64,000 nt of DNA from Aquihabitans sp. G128 (GTDB taxonomy: Bacteria > Actinomycetota > Acidimicrobiia > Acidimicrobiales > Iamiaceae): the NCBI RefSeq assembly GCF_019048865.1, contig NZ_CP077604.1:4402001-4466000 (forward strand), in the 5' to 3' direction. The notes beneath the pieces were generated by a model, which worked only from the letters and a program-made list of their open reading frames with translations, was not told the origin of the DNA and searched no databases. Shown here one piece after another: positions 54,857 to 62,691 of this stretch. The first letter of the stretch is position 1; each line of letters opens with the position of its first letter. The translations under genes and the position numbers were made by a program.

Positions 54857-55479
54857 GCACCACCATGGACATCAACGCCATCCCCCGCACCGCCGTCCGC
54901 TACGGCATCGCCGCCAGCCGGCTGCCGCTGACCGCCGCCGAGGTCGTCCTCGGCCACCGAGACGAGCCCACGTGGGGCCCGACCGTGGCCTTCGATCGGG
55001 TGCAGGCCCAGGTCAAGGAAGCCCTCGGCGGCGCGCTGCACGACGACGTCCTGGTCGAGGAGGGCCGCCTGATCGCGGCGAAGCTGGCCAAGCAGGACCA
55101 GGCGTCGACCTTGGACGCGCTGGCTGCGGAGCGGCGAGACGAGGCCGCCGACGAGCTGGAGGCCGCCCGGGCTCGGGCCGCCGCCCAGCGCAAGGCGGCG
55201 GCGACGGCCGCCGAGCGCAAGAAGCAGGCGGCAGCGAAGCAGGCGGCGAGCGCCGAGCGGTCGGCTGCGGAGTCGGCTCGCAAGCAGCAGGCCCTGGTCG
55301 AGCAGGCCACCGCCAGCGCGGCCGAGGCCGTGGAGCGCCAGGGCCGGACCGCTCGCCTGGCGGCCATCGATGCCGAGCAGGCGGCGCTGGACACCCAGAA
55401 GGCGGCGGCCGCCAAGGCCAGGAAGGCGAAGGCCGCGGAGCGGCGGATCGCCGCCTCGAAGGCCGCTCGGACCAGCTGA
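54853..55479 (+). CDS. Ala/Lys-rich coiled-coil partner of the CsbD-like protein (208 aa)
   Basis: The first 90 residues form a small domain (INAIPRTAVRYGIAASRLPLTAAEVVLGHRDEPTWGPTVAFDRVQAQVKEALGG) that I do not recognise. Residues 95-208 are a charged coiled coil with AAERKKQAAAKQAAS, SARKQQALVEQ and KARKAKAAERR. It carries many Lys/Arg, the opposite bias to the upstream acidic coiled coil, so the two may bind each other (inference). GTG 54853 is chosen for the GTGA overlap; ATG 54865 is the alternative. A hairpin follows the stop. Confidence 0.6.
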   Translation: MSTTMDINAIPRTAVRYGIAASRLPLTAAEVVLGHRDEPTWGPTVAFDRVQAQVKEALGGALHDDVLVEEGRLIAAKLAKQDQASTLDALAAERRDEAADELEAARARAAAQRKAAATAAERKKQAAAKQAASAERSAAESARKQQALVEQATASAAEAVERQGRTARLAAIDAEQAALDTQKAAAAKARKAKAAERRIAASKAARTS

Positions 55480-55488
55480 CGTCCGGCT

Positions 55489-55517
55489 GGCGACCCCGCC
55501 GCACCGGCGGGGTCGCC
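55489..55517 (+). terminator. Hairpin terminator of the CsbD-like operon
   Basis: Perfect 13-bp arms GGCGACCCCGCCG / CGGCGGGGTCGCC with loop CAC, 9 bp after the stop codon. Confidence 0.7.
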
Positions 55518-55562
55518 GTGGCCGGCTCGGTCGCACCAAGCGGGCACCGGTAGGGTTCGGCG

Positions 55563-56360
55563 ATGGGGGTGGCCGAGCGCAACAACGTGATCACCCGCGG
55601 TCGCTCCGGCGCCCAGCCGATGGTCTTCGCCCACGGCTTCGGCTGCGACCAGAGCATGTGGCGGCTGGTGGCGCCGGCTTTCGAGGCCACGCACCTGACG
55701 GTCACCTACGACCACGTCGGCTTCGGCGACTCGGACCTGTCGGCCTACGACCCCGTCCGCTACGGATCGCTGCAGGGCTACGCCGATGACCTCATCGAGG
55801 TGTGCGAGTCGCTCGACGCCGGACCGGTCGTGTTCGTGGGCCATTCGGTCGCCGCCATGATCGGCGTCCGCGCGGCCATCGCCCGCCCGGAGCTCTTCGA
55901 CCGCCTCGTCCTGGTCGGCCCCTCCCCGCGCTACATCGACGAGGACGGCTACGTCGGGGGCTTCAGCGCCGCCGACATCGACGGGCTCCTGGAGTCGCTG
56001 GATCGGAACTACCTCGGCTGGTCGAGCGCCATGGCGCCGGTGATCATGGGCAACCCCGATCGCCCGGAGCTGGGCGAGGAGCTCACCAACTCGTTCTGCC
56101 GGACCGACCCCCGCATCGCGTCGCAGTTCGCCCGCGTGACCTTCCTGTCGGACTCGCGGGCGGACCTGGCGAAGCTGCGGGTGCCGGCGCTGGTCCTGCA
56201 GTGCTCCGACGACGCCATCGCCCCGCTGGCGGTGGGCCGCTACACCCACGAGCACCTCGCCGGCAGCGAGCTGGTGGTGCTCGAGGCCACCGGGCACTGC
56301 CCCAACCTGAGCGCTCCCGAAGCGACCACGGCCGCCATCGCGTCCTACCTGGCTCCGTGA
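55563..56360 (+). CDS. rsbQ: RsbQ-like alpha/beta hydrolase (265 aa)
   Basis: Close overall match to Bacillus subtilis RsbQ: opening AERNNVITRGRSGAQPMVFAHGFGCDQSMW, YGSLQGYADDLIEVCESLD, nucleophile GHSVAAM, LVGPSPRYI, LQCSDDAIAPLAVGRY (Asp) and TGHCPNLSAPE (His). RsbQ is needed for energy-stress signalling by the RsbP phosphatase, probably by making or supplying a small hydrophobic ligand for the RsbP PAS domain. TAGGGT (55551-55556) is exactly six nt before ATG 55563. The stop overlaps rsbP (GTGA). Confidence 0.9.
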   Translation: MGVAERNNVITRGRSGAQPMVFAHGFGCDQSMWRLVAPAFEATHLTVTYDHVGFGDSDLSAYDPVRYGSLQGYADDLIEVCESLDAGPVVFVGHSVAAMIGVRAAIARPELFDRLVLVGPSPRYIDEDGYVGGFSAADIDGLLESLDRNYLGWSSAMAPVIMGNPDRPELGEELTNSFCRTDPRIASQFARVTFLSDSRADLAKLRVPALVLQCSDDAIAPLAVGRYTHEHLAGSELVVLEATGHCPNLSAPEATTAAIASYLAP

Positions 56361-57538
56361 CCGAAGCCGAGCGGCCTCCGCAGGAGCTGCTCCCGGGGCT
56401 GGGCCCGGAGTCCGTCGAGGACCTCTACGACCGGGCCCCGTGCGGGTACCTCGTGTCGCTACCGAACGGGACGATCGTGCGGGCCAACCGGACGTTCCTC
56501 GACTGGGTGGGGCTGGACGCCGACGCGCTCGTCGGTCCCACGCGCTTCGTGGACCTGCTCGGTGGCGGCGGCCGGATCTTCCACGAGACGCACGTGGCGC
56601 CCCTGCTCGCCCTCCAGGGCACCGTGCGCGAGCTGGACCTCGACATCGTCCGGGCCGACGGGACGGCGTTCCCGGCCCTGGTCAGCATCGTCCGGATGGA
56701 GGGCACCGACGAGGTGGCGGCCCACCACCGGATCACGGTGTTCGACGCCTCGCAGCGTCACCAGTACGAGGCGGAGCTCCGCCGGGCGCGGGCCACGGCC
56801 GAAGCGTCGGAGGAGCAGGTGCGGGCCGTGGCCACCACGCTGCAGCGCAGCCTCCTCAGCGGCGGCATCACCAGCGGGGCCGGCTTCCACATCGAGACCC
56901 GCTACCGGCCGGCCTACGACACGCTGGAGATCGGCGGCGACTGGCACGACGCCTTCTTCCTCAAGGACCGCACGACGGTCGCGGTGTCGGTCGGCGACGT
57001 CGTCGGGCGAGGCATCGCCGCGGCGTGCGCCATGGGCCAGCTCCGCGCCGCGCTGCGCGCCATCGCCACGTCGGGCGTGGGGCCCGCACGCGTCCTCGAG
57101 CACCTGGACGACTTCGTGGAGCGGCTGCCTGACGCCCAGATGGCCACGATCGCCTACGCCCAGATCGACACCGCCACGGGTGCGGTCCGCTACGCCTGCG
57201 CCGGCCACCTGCCGCCGCTGCTGGTCGATGCCGAGGGCGTCGCGACCTACCTCTGGGAGGGACGGTCGCGCCCCATCGGCCTCGTCCCCGAAGCCCGGCC
57301 CGAAGCCACGGCGACCCTGGTGGCGAGCGGCCGCATGGTGCTCTACACCGACGGCCTCATCGAGCGACGGGTCCGCAACATCGACGACAGCCTCGATCGG
57401 CTGGCTCGGTCGGCGGCGACCGGACCGGCCGGCGAGGGCCTGCCCGCCCTCGGTGATCGGTTGATGGCCGAGCTGCTCGCCGACGAGGACCACCGCGACG
57501 ACGTCTGCCTGCTCGCCATCGAGCGCGAGGCCGGCTGA
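56357..57538 (+). CDS. rsbP: RsbP-like PAS-PP2C phosphatase (393 aa)
   Basis: PAS domain at about residues 20-135 (YDRAPCGYLVSLPNGTIVRANRTFLDWVG), a short linker helix, then a SpoIIE/PP2C domain with metal motifs EIGGDWHDAFFL, VSVGDVVGRGIAAACAMGQLR, LVLYTDGLIERR-like MVLYTDGLIERR and DDVCLLAIE. It would dephosphorylate an anti-sigma antagonist such as RsbV and so release a stress sigma factor. GTG start overlaps rsbQ by 4 bp. No rsbV, rsbW or sigB gene lies in the window, so the target acts in trans. Followed by a strong hairpin. Confidence 0.9.
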   Translation: MTEAERPPQELLPGLGPESVEDLYDRAPCGYLVSLPNGTIVRANRTFLDWVGLDADALVGPTRFVDLLGGGGRIFHETHVAPLLALQGTVRELDLDIVRADGTAFPALVSIVRMEGTDEVAAHHRITVFDASQRHQYEAELRRARATAEASEEQVRAVATTLQRSLLSGGITSGAGFHIETRYRPAYDTLEIGGDWHDAFFLKDRTTVAVSVGDVVGRGIAAACAMGQLRAALRAIATSGVGPARVLEHLDDFVERLPDAQMATIAYAQIDTATGAVRYACAGHLPPLLVDAEGVATYLWEGRSRPIGLVPEARPEATATLVASGRMVLYTDGLIERRVRNIDDSLDRLARSAATGPAGEGLPALGDRLMAELLADEDHRDDVCLLAIEREAG

Positions 57539-57546
57539 CGCACGCG

Positions 57547-57575
57547 GAAGGCCCCGCCGCTGGGGCGGGGCCTTC
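57547..57575. terminator. Bidirectional hairpin between rsbP and the OmpA-like gene
   Basis: Perfect 12-bp arms GAAGGCCCCGCC / GGCGGGGCCTTC with loop GCTGG, between the stops at 57538 and 57600. Confidence 0.7.
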
Positions 57576-57599
57576 GGTCGTGGGGTCGCCGGGCCTCGG

Positions 57600-58187
57600 T
57601 CAGGTGGACCGGGCGAAGGTGATGGTCACCCGGCGGTTCCGGGCCCGACCCTCGGGGTCGTCGCTGCCGTCGTCCTTGGTGTTGGGAGCCACCGGCTCGG
57701 CCGCTCCCTTGCCGGCGACGGTGAACGTGGCCTTCGGCAGCTTGCCGGCGAGGGCGTCCCGGACGGCGGTCGCCCGTCGCAGCGAGAGGTCGGCGTTGTA
57801 CTCGGCCGTGCCCTTCGAGTCGGTGTGGCCGACGATGGCGACGGCGCCCTTGCCGCCGTCCTGGTAGGCGGCGACCACCTCGTCGATCCGGGCGGCGGCC
57901 TCGGGGGAGAGGTCGGCCTTGTCGAAGGCGAAGGTCACGTCGGCGGCGAGGGTGATCGACACCTCCTTCGGGGTCTCCTCGGTGCGGATGTCACCCGAGA
58001 TCGACTCGACCCGGCGGATGACGTCGACGGTGCGGTGCTCGATCGCCACCACCCGTCCGGCACCTGCGCCGGGGTCCTGGGCCGAAGCCGGGGCCGAGGC
58101 ACCGGCGACGCCGATGGCGAGCAGCGTGGCGATCACCACGGCGGCGGCCCCGCCGGTCCGAGCGGTCGTCGGTCGGGCGGAGGTCAC
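57600..58187 (-). CDS. OmpA-family peptidoglycan-binding protein (195 aa)
   Basis: A signal peptide (hydrophobic AAAVVIATLLAIGVAG, ending ASA around residue 36) then an OmpA/MotB-type domain: VTFAFDKADLSPEAAARIDEVV, IVGHTDSKGTAEYNADLSLRRATAVRDAL, FTVAGKGAAEPV and NRRVTITF. The peptidoglycan-binding Asp and Arg of this fold are kept. It likely tethers to the cell wall. The GTG start overlaps the upstream lipoprotein gene stop by GTGA. Confidence 0.85.
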   Translation of the reverse strand: MTSARPTTARTGGAAAVVIATLLAIGVAGASAPASAQDPGAGAGRVVAIEHRTVDVIRRVESISGDIRTEETPKEVSITLAADVTFAFDKADLSPEAAARIDEVVAAYQDGGKGAVAIVGHTDSKGTAEYNADLSLRRATAVRDALAGKLPKATFTVAGKGAAEPVAPNTKDDGSDDPEGRARNRRVTITFARST

Positions 58188-58858
58188 GAGATCTCCAGGC
58201 CGTTGACCGGCTTGAAGCCGGGGAGGCTGAGGTCGACGGTCTTCACCGACTCGGGCGGGGCCGTGATGTCGGCGTAGAGCTCGGCGCTCGTGCCGGGGGC
58301 GATGGCCAGCTGGGCCCCGCCGCCGGTGCACAGGCAGACGTCCTTGCTGTCGAACAGCGTCAGGTACTTCTTGTCGTTGGGCCGGTCGAGCAGGGCGGCG
58401 CCGCCGACGTCGTAGGTGCCGCTGGCGGTGATGGTGTCGTCGCCGAGCTCCGTCCACGCCTCGAAGGTGGCGTCGCCGTCCTCGCCGGTGTTGGTGATGG
58501 CGAAGCGCACCTCGATGGTGTCGCCGTCGAGCCGCTCCACCGAGCGCACGTCGAGCCGGAGCGGCACGAGGGTGGGGTCGTTGGGGTCGGCACGGAGCTG
58601 GCCGGTGGAGCTGCCCACCACGGCGTCGTCGTCCGAGGACGAGGGAGCGGTGGTGGTGGTGGCCGAGCCGCCATCGGAGCCGGAGCCGCCATCGGTGCTG
58701 CCGCTGCCGGTCTTGCTGGCGGCGGCCACCGTGGTGGCCGATCCGCTCTCGGTGGCGGCCTTCTTGTCGGAGCCGGCGGAGCAGGCGCCGGCGCTGAGCA
58801 CCAGGGTGGCGGCCGCTCCGAGGGCCATCAGTCGTCGGGTCATCGTGCTGGGGGTCAT
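58184..58858 (-). CDS. Lipoprotein partner of the OmpA-like protein (224 aa)
   Basis: Lipobox LSAGAC (Cys about 26) and a Ser/Thr/Gly/Asp-rich linker of 55 residues, then an Ig-like beta domain (LVPLRLDVRSVERLDGDTIEVRFAITNTGEDGDATFEAW...) with a DVCLCTGGG loop holding two Cys. It resembles DUF4352-type extracellular domains but is not certain. ATG 58858 has AAGGAGG at 7-nt spacing. Coupled by GTGA to the OmpA-like gene, so both probably work at the same cell-envelope site. Confidence 0.65.
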   Translation of the reverse strand: MTPSTMTRRLMALGAAATLVLSAGACSAGSDKKAATESGSATTVAAASKTGSGSTDGGSGSDGGSATTTTAPSSSDDDAVVGSSTGQLRADPNDPTLVPLRLDVRSVERLDGDTIEVRFAITNTGEDGDATFEAWTELGDDTITASGTYDVGGAALLDRPNDKKYLTLFDSKDVCLCTGGGAQLAIAPGTSAELYADITAPPESVKTVDLSLPGFKPVNGLEIS

Positions 58859-58930
58859 GGGGGGTTCCTCCTTGTTCAGCAGGTCTGTCGCGGGCGAGGC
58901 CCGATCGGTTGCAAAGATCTGAGATCTTCT

Positions 58931-60229
58931 TCAGGAAGCGGCGCGGACCTCGACCCGGAGGACCGCCACGAGCACGTCGCCGTCGGCGGTCTGGCCGAGG
59001 AGCCGCACCGTGGCGGTGCCCTCCGACGTGGGCCGCAGCTCCAGCGCGGTGCCGCTCGGGAACGACTTGCCGTCGGGTGCCAACCAGGTCGCGGTCTCGA
59101 CGCCCTCGAGGGCGGCGGTGAAGGTGGCGGTCTGGCCAACGGTGGCCGAGCGCGGCCCGGTGAAGGCCACCGACGACGAGCCGGCCGTCGTGGTCGCGCG
59201 GGCCCGGCCACCGCTCAGCTGCTCGACCGACGTGCGGCCGTAGGGATCGTCGTCGGCCGTGCTCCGCCCCAGCCACCACCCGCCGGCCAGGCCGGCTAGC
59301 AGGACCGCGGCGGCGGCGAGGGCCGCCAGCCCCCGCCTGCGGGGCCGTCGCGGGGCAGCATCGACCGGTCCGGCGGCGGCGGCGGGCCCCGTCGGCGCGG
59401 GCGGCGGCGCGTTGGCGGCCTCGAGGGCCTCGATCCAGGCTGCGGCGGTGGGATGGCGCTGGTCGGCTTGGGCCGAGAGGCTGCGCTCGAGCTCGCGGAT
59501 GACCGGGTCGGGCCAACCGAGGCGGCGGACCGGCTCCTGCCACGCGTCGTGGGTGGCCGGGGTCTCGCCCAGGGCCAGCCAGACCAGCAGGGCGCTGGCC
59601 GACCAGATGTCGGCCCGAGCGTCGACCCAGCCCCCGACGCCCTGCTCGGGCGGCGTGAAGCCGGCGGTGCCGGCGCCGACGGTGAGGCCCGAGGTGGCGG
59701 CCAGGTCCTTCGACAGGCCCAGGTCGGCGAGCATGAGGCGCTCGCCGGGGGCGAGGAGGGTGGCCGACGGCGGCACGGCCGCGGTGCCGCGCACCAGGAG
59801 GTTCCCGGGGGTCACGTCGCGGTGGACCACCTGCTCGGCGTGCAGGGCGCCCAGGGCCACCGCTACCTGGCGGGCGACCGTGAGCAGCTCGTCCAGTCGG
59901 GGCGCCGCGCCACCGAGCCGTCGACGGCGGGCCGCCAGGTCACCGCCGCCGGCCAGGTCGAGGACCAGGAAGGGCTGGCCGGCCTCGGTCTCGCCCAGGT
60001 CGAAGACCTTGACCACGTGCGGGCTGTCGACCCGGCGCAGCAGGTGGCCCTCGCTGATGAACCGCTCTCGCAGGTCGGCGTCGAAGCTGTGGTTCTCGGC
60101 CAGCACCTTGATGGCGACGTCGGCGTCGAGCCGGTCGTCGCGCGCCCGGTAGACGGTGGCGAAGGCGCCGGTCCCGATGACCTCGGCCACCTCGTAGCGC
60201 CCCAGCTTGCGGGGCACGCCGCGGGTCAC
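58931..60229 (-). CDS. Transmembrane Ser/Thr protein kinase with Ig-like ectodomain (432 aa)
   Basis: Hanks-type kinase: glycine loop GTGAFATVYRA, Lys in VAIKVL, Glu in helix C, catalytic loop VVHRDVTPGNLLV, metal motif ADLGLS and activation-segment TPPE. It lacks the long Pro-rich juxtamembrane of many PknB proteins. One TM segment (about 308-328, LAALAAAAVLLAGLAGGWWLG) leads to an extracellular Ig-like domain of 85 residues (VAFTGPRSATVGQTATFTAALEG). GTG start overlaps the ECF sigma gene by GTGA, so kinase and sigma factor are made together and the sigma factor is the likely substrate (inference). Confidence 0.85.
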   Translation of the reverse strand: MTRGVPRKLGRYEVAEVIGTGAFATVYRARDDRLDADVAIKVLAENHSFDADLRERFISEGHLLRRVDSPHVVKVFDLGETEAGQPFLVLDLAGGGDLAARRRRLGGAAPRLDELLTVARQVAVALGALHAEQVVHRDVTPGNLLVRGTAAVPPSATLLAPGERLMLADLGLSKDLAATSGLTVGAGTAGFTPPEQGVGGWVDARADIWSASALLVWLALGETPATHDAWQEPVRRLGWPDPVIRELERSLSAQADQRHPTAAAWIEALEAANAPPPAPTGPAAAAGPVDAAPRRPRRRGLAALAAAAVLLAGLAGGWWLGRSTADDDPYGRTSVEQLSGGRARATTTAGSSSVAFTGPRSATVGQTATFTAALEGVETATWLAPDGKSFPSGTALELRPTSEGTATVRLLGQTADGDVLVAVLRVEVRAAS

Positions 60230-60825
60230 CGCACCCCTCGCAGCTCGGCCGCGGCCAGCGCTCGGCCCCGTGCCACCCGGGCCTTGGCCGTGTTGAGGTT
60301 GAGGCCCAGCTCCTGGGCGACCTCGGCGTAGGAGCGCTGCCCGATGTCGCGCAGCACCACGGCGTCGCGGTACAGCTCGGGCAGGCCGCGGATGGCGTCG
60401 TCGACGGCGGAGCGGGTGGCGATCATGGACGAGATCCGGGCGGCGTCGCCCTCGTCGCCGTCGAGCGGGTCGGTCTCCTTGCGGCGCCGCAGGTGGGCGA
60501 TGGCCTTGTTGCGGGCCACGGCGTGGAGCCAGGTGGTGAAGCGGGCATCGCCCCGGAACGAGCCGATGGTCTCCGCCACCGCGATGAGCACGTCCTGCTC
60601 GACCTCCTCGGCGTCGGCGTCCTGCACGACGAGGCGGCGGATGGCCGGGCGAGCGAGGTGGTGCTCGTCGACCACCCAGATCAGGTCCACGAGGGCCGTC
60701 CGATCGCCGGCGGCGGCCCGCTGGGCCACGGCGTCGACCAGGTCGCCCAGGTCCTCGCGGTCGCCGGCAGCGGCTTCGACCGCGGCCCGCCACGTGCGGC
60801 TCGACGCTGCCTCCCGACCGCTCAA
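60226..60825 (-). CDS. ECF-type RNA polymerase sigma factor (199 aa)
   Basis: Sigma-70 region 2: RRLVVQDADAEEVEQDVLIAVAETIGSFRGDARFTTWLHAVARNKAIAHLRRR, with the usual core-binding and -10 recognition residues. Region 4: AIRGLPELYRDAVVLRDIGQRSYAEVAQELGLNLNTAKARVARGR. The N-terminal 50 residues are an extra helical extension. The TTG start at 60825 is uncertain. No anti-sigma factor is adjacent; instead a membrane kinase gene overlaps its stop, as in kinase-linked ECF groups where phosphorylation of region 2 activates the factor. Confidence 0.9.
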   Translation of the reverse strand: MSGREAASSRTWRAAVEAAAGDREDLGDLVDAVAQRAAAGDRTALVDLIWVVDEHHLARPAIRRLVVQDADAEEVEQDVLIAVAETIGSFRGDARFTTWLHAVARNKAIAHLRRRKETDPLDGDEGDAARISSMIATRSAVDDAIRGLPELYRDAVVLRDIGQRSYAEVAQELGLNLNTAKARVARGRALAAAELRGVR

Positions 60826-60920
60826 CGCGCCACCCGTGCCCCTCTGCTCGCCCGAGCACCGACCCGCGGACGGCGCTGGGCCCCCCTCCTACCCGTCGGC
60901 GCCGGTGCCGACACCGGGGG

Positions 60921-61817
60921 TCAGGCGCTCGTGCGGAACGGCAGCGCGGCTTCGCGGTGGGCGGCGGCCAGGTCCTGCTCGTCGGGGTCGCGGAGGACCG
61001 GGGCCTCGGTGGCGGCCGGGTCCCAGGCGATGAAGCCCAGTCGATCGAGCTCGGCCAGCCACCCCTCCATCGGCCACCGGCCCCACTTGCGGCGGAAGGT
61101 GGTGGCGTTGGCCAGCGTCGCTCGCAGCTGCTGCACGGGCGGCTCCCACACGTCGTGGTGCTGGTGGAACACCTCGGCCCCGGCGACCAGGGCGACGGGG
61201 ACCCCGGCGGCCCGTGCCGTCACGGCCAGGTCGGTGTCCTCGCCGGCGTAGCCCTGGTACTGCTCGTCGAAGCCGCCGAGCCGGGCGAAGGTGCCGGCCC
61301 GGAAGGCCATGTGCAGGCCCCAGACCTGCTCGTGGTGGTCGCTGCTGCGCCACCCGCGGTCGGGCGGCCGCTCGCGGTGGGGGTGGTGGCGACCGAGGGC
61401 CCGCAGCGTGGCCGGGTCGAAGCTCGGGGGCGGCTCCGGCGGGAGGTACCAGACCTCGCCGGTGGCCAGGGCGTCGACCTCGTCCAGGGTCGTCGCCAGG
61501 CTCGCGGCGTAGGCGGGCCCCGGGATGCAGTCGGCGTCGAGGAAGGCGAGGTTGGACGAGCCGGCCGCCGCGGCGGCGGCGTTGCGCGCCTCGCTGTAGG
61601 GGATGCGCTCGCCCCCGTGGCCGACCTCGATGATCCGGACGGCCAGGGCGGAGCTGGGCGGGACCACGGCCCGGGGGTCCTCGCCCCCGCACCACGCCAC
61701 CACCAGCTCGGCCGGTGGCCGTTCGGCGGCGGTGAGGCCGGCGATCACGCGCGCCAGCAAGGTGTTGCGGTTGCGCACGAGCGTGAGGACGCTGAGGTCG
61801 ACCGGTTCGCTGCTCAC
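60921..61817 (-). CDS. Glycosyltransferase family 2 protein (298 aa)
   Basis: GT-A fold transferase. SVLTLVRNRNTLLARVIAGL opens the nucleotide-binding fold, LAFLDADCIPGPAYAASL has the D-x-D metal motif, and GFDEQYQGYAGEDTDLAVTARAAGVPVALV is the acceptor/catalytic ED region typical of GT2/galactosyltransferase-like enzymes. Cytoplasmic, no TM segments seen. The GTG start overlaps the sulfotransferase stop (GTGA). Donor and acceptor unknown; the context suggests a glycan or glycolipid that is also sulfated. Confidence 0.85.
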   Translation of the reverse strand: MSSEPVDLSVLTLVRNRNTLLARVIAGLTAAERPPAELVVAWCGGEDPRAVVPPSSALAVRIIEVGHGGERIPYSEARNAAAAAAGSSNLAFLDADCIPGPAYAASLATTLDEVDALATGEVWYLPPEPPPSFDPATLRALGRHHPHRERPPDRGWRSSDHHEQVWGLHMAFRAGTFARLGGFDEQYQGYAGEDTDLAVTARAAGVPVALVAGAEVFHQHHDVWEPPVQQLRATLANATTFRRKWGRWPMEGWLAELDRLGFIAWDPAATEAPVLRDPDEQDLAAAHREAALPFRTSA

Positions 61818-62575
61818 GCCACGGCCTCGCGGGCGAGGGCGGCGAGCGCTGCGTAGAGGGCGGCGGCGCGGTCCGGCGTCCCGGGTGCCGGCGCGCTGCG
61901 GTGGAGGTCCACGTCGATGGCCCCCTCGGGGATCGGCAGCCCGACGAAGCGGCCGAGGGCGGGCAGGGCCCGCCCGGTGACGAGGTCGGCGTGGTCGACC
62001 ACGAGCCACCGCCCGTCGGCGCACAGGCGGAGCAGGCGGCGGTTCACGGCCTCCCAGAGGGCGAAGCCGTGGTCGAGCGTCACCTCGAAGCCGGCGTAGT
62101 AGCCCGGGTCGCGCTGCCACATGGCCCTCAGGCTGGTGGCCACCTCGCCGGGCGCGCGGACCACGGCCACGAAGCGGGTCCCCGGGCGCAGGGCCGGACG
62201 CCATGCGTCGAGCACGTAGGGGAACCGAGGGTCCTTGATGCATGCCGGGCGCTCGGGCAGCAGGGCGGCGAAGCGGGCGCGCTGGGCCGGCGTGGCGCTG
62301 ACCGACACCTCGTCGCCCAGCACCGCGAGCCAGGCCAGGCGCGCCGGTGCCTCGGCGGGCCCGTGGCCGGGCGGGAGGTGGGGGAGCAGGAGCTCGTCGC
62401 CGAGCTCGGTCACCTCGACGTCCTCGTAGAAGCCACGGGGGTTGGCGTCGGTCGCGGCGAGCAGGTGCCGGCCGAAGTGGAAGCCGGCGTCGGCCAGCAG
62501 CTGGCCCACCAGCGAGGTGCCGCTCCGAGGCGCACCCACCACCAGCACGTCGGGTGGTCCAGGCGGTGGGGGCAC
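61814..62575 (-). CDS. Sulfotransferase-family protein (253 aa)
   Basis: PAPS-dependent sulfotransferase fold. The 5'-phosphosulfate loop VVGAPRSGTSLVGQLL lies at residues 12-27, followed by GFYEDVEVTELGDELL and the 3'-phosphate-binding region FVAVVRAPGEVATSLRAMW with its Arg/Ser. It probably transfers sulfate to a carbohydrate or lipid. GTG 62575 is the start. First gene of a two-gene unit with the GT2 gene. Confidence 0.8.
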   Translation of the reverse strand: MPPPPGPPDVLVVGAPRSGTSLVGQLLADAGFHFGRHLLAATDANPRGFYEDVEVTELGDELLLPHLPPGHGPAEAPARLAWLAVLGDEVSVSATPAQRARFAALLPERPACIKDPRFPYVLDAWRPALRPGTRFVAVVRAPGEVATSLRAMWQRDPGYYAGFEVTLDHGFALWEAVNRRLLRLCADGRWLVVDHADLVTGRALPALGRFVGLPIPEGAIDVDLHRSAPAPGTPDRAAALYAALAALAREAVA

Positions 62576-62691
62576 CGCTCGTGCGTGCCCGCCGGGGCCG
62601 GTTCCAGACGCGCCGGGTTCACCCGGTCGGGTGGATCGGCGGCTCGCCCGGCGGGTAGCGGGTGTCCACCACGATCGAGAAGGGATCCGTG

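Noticed and set aside
60830..60920. Extension of the kinase or sigma reading frames upstream
   Set aside because: The frames stay open but lose all family similarity. Overlapping GTGA junctions and domain starts define the real beginnings.
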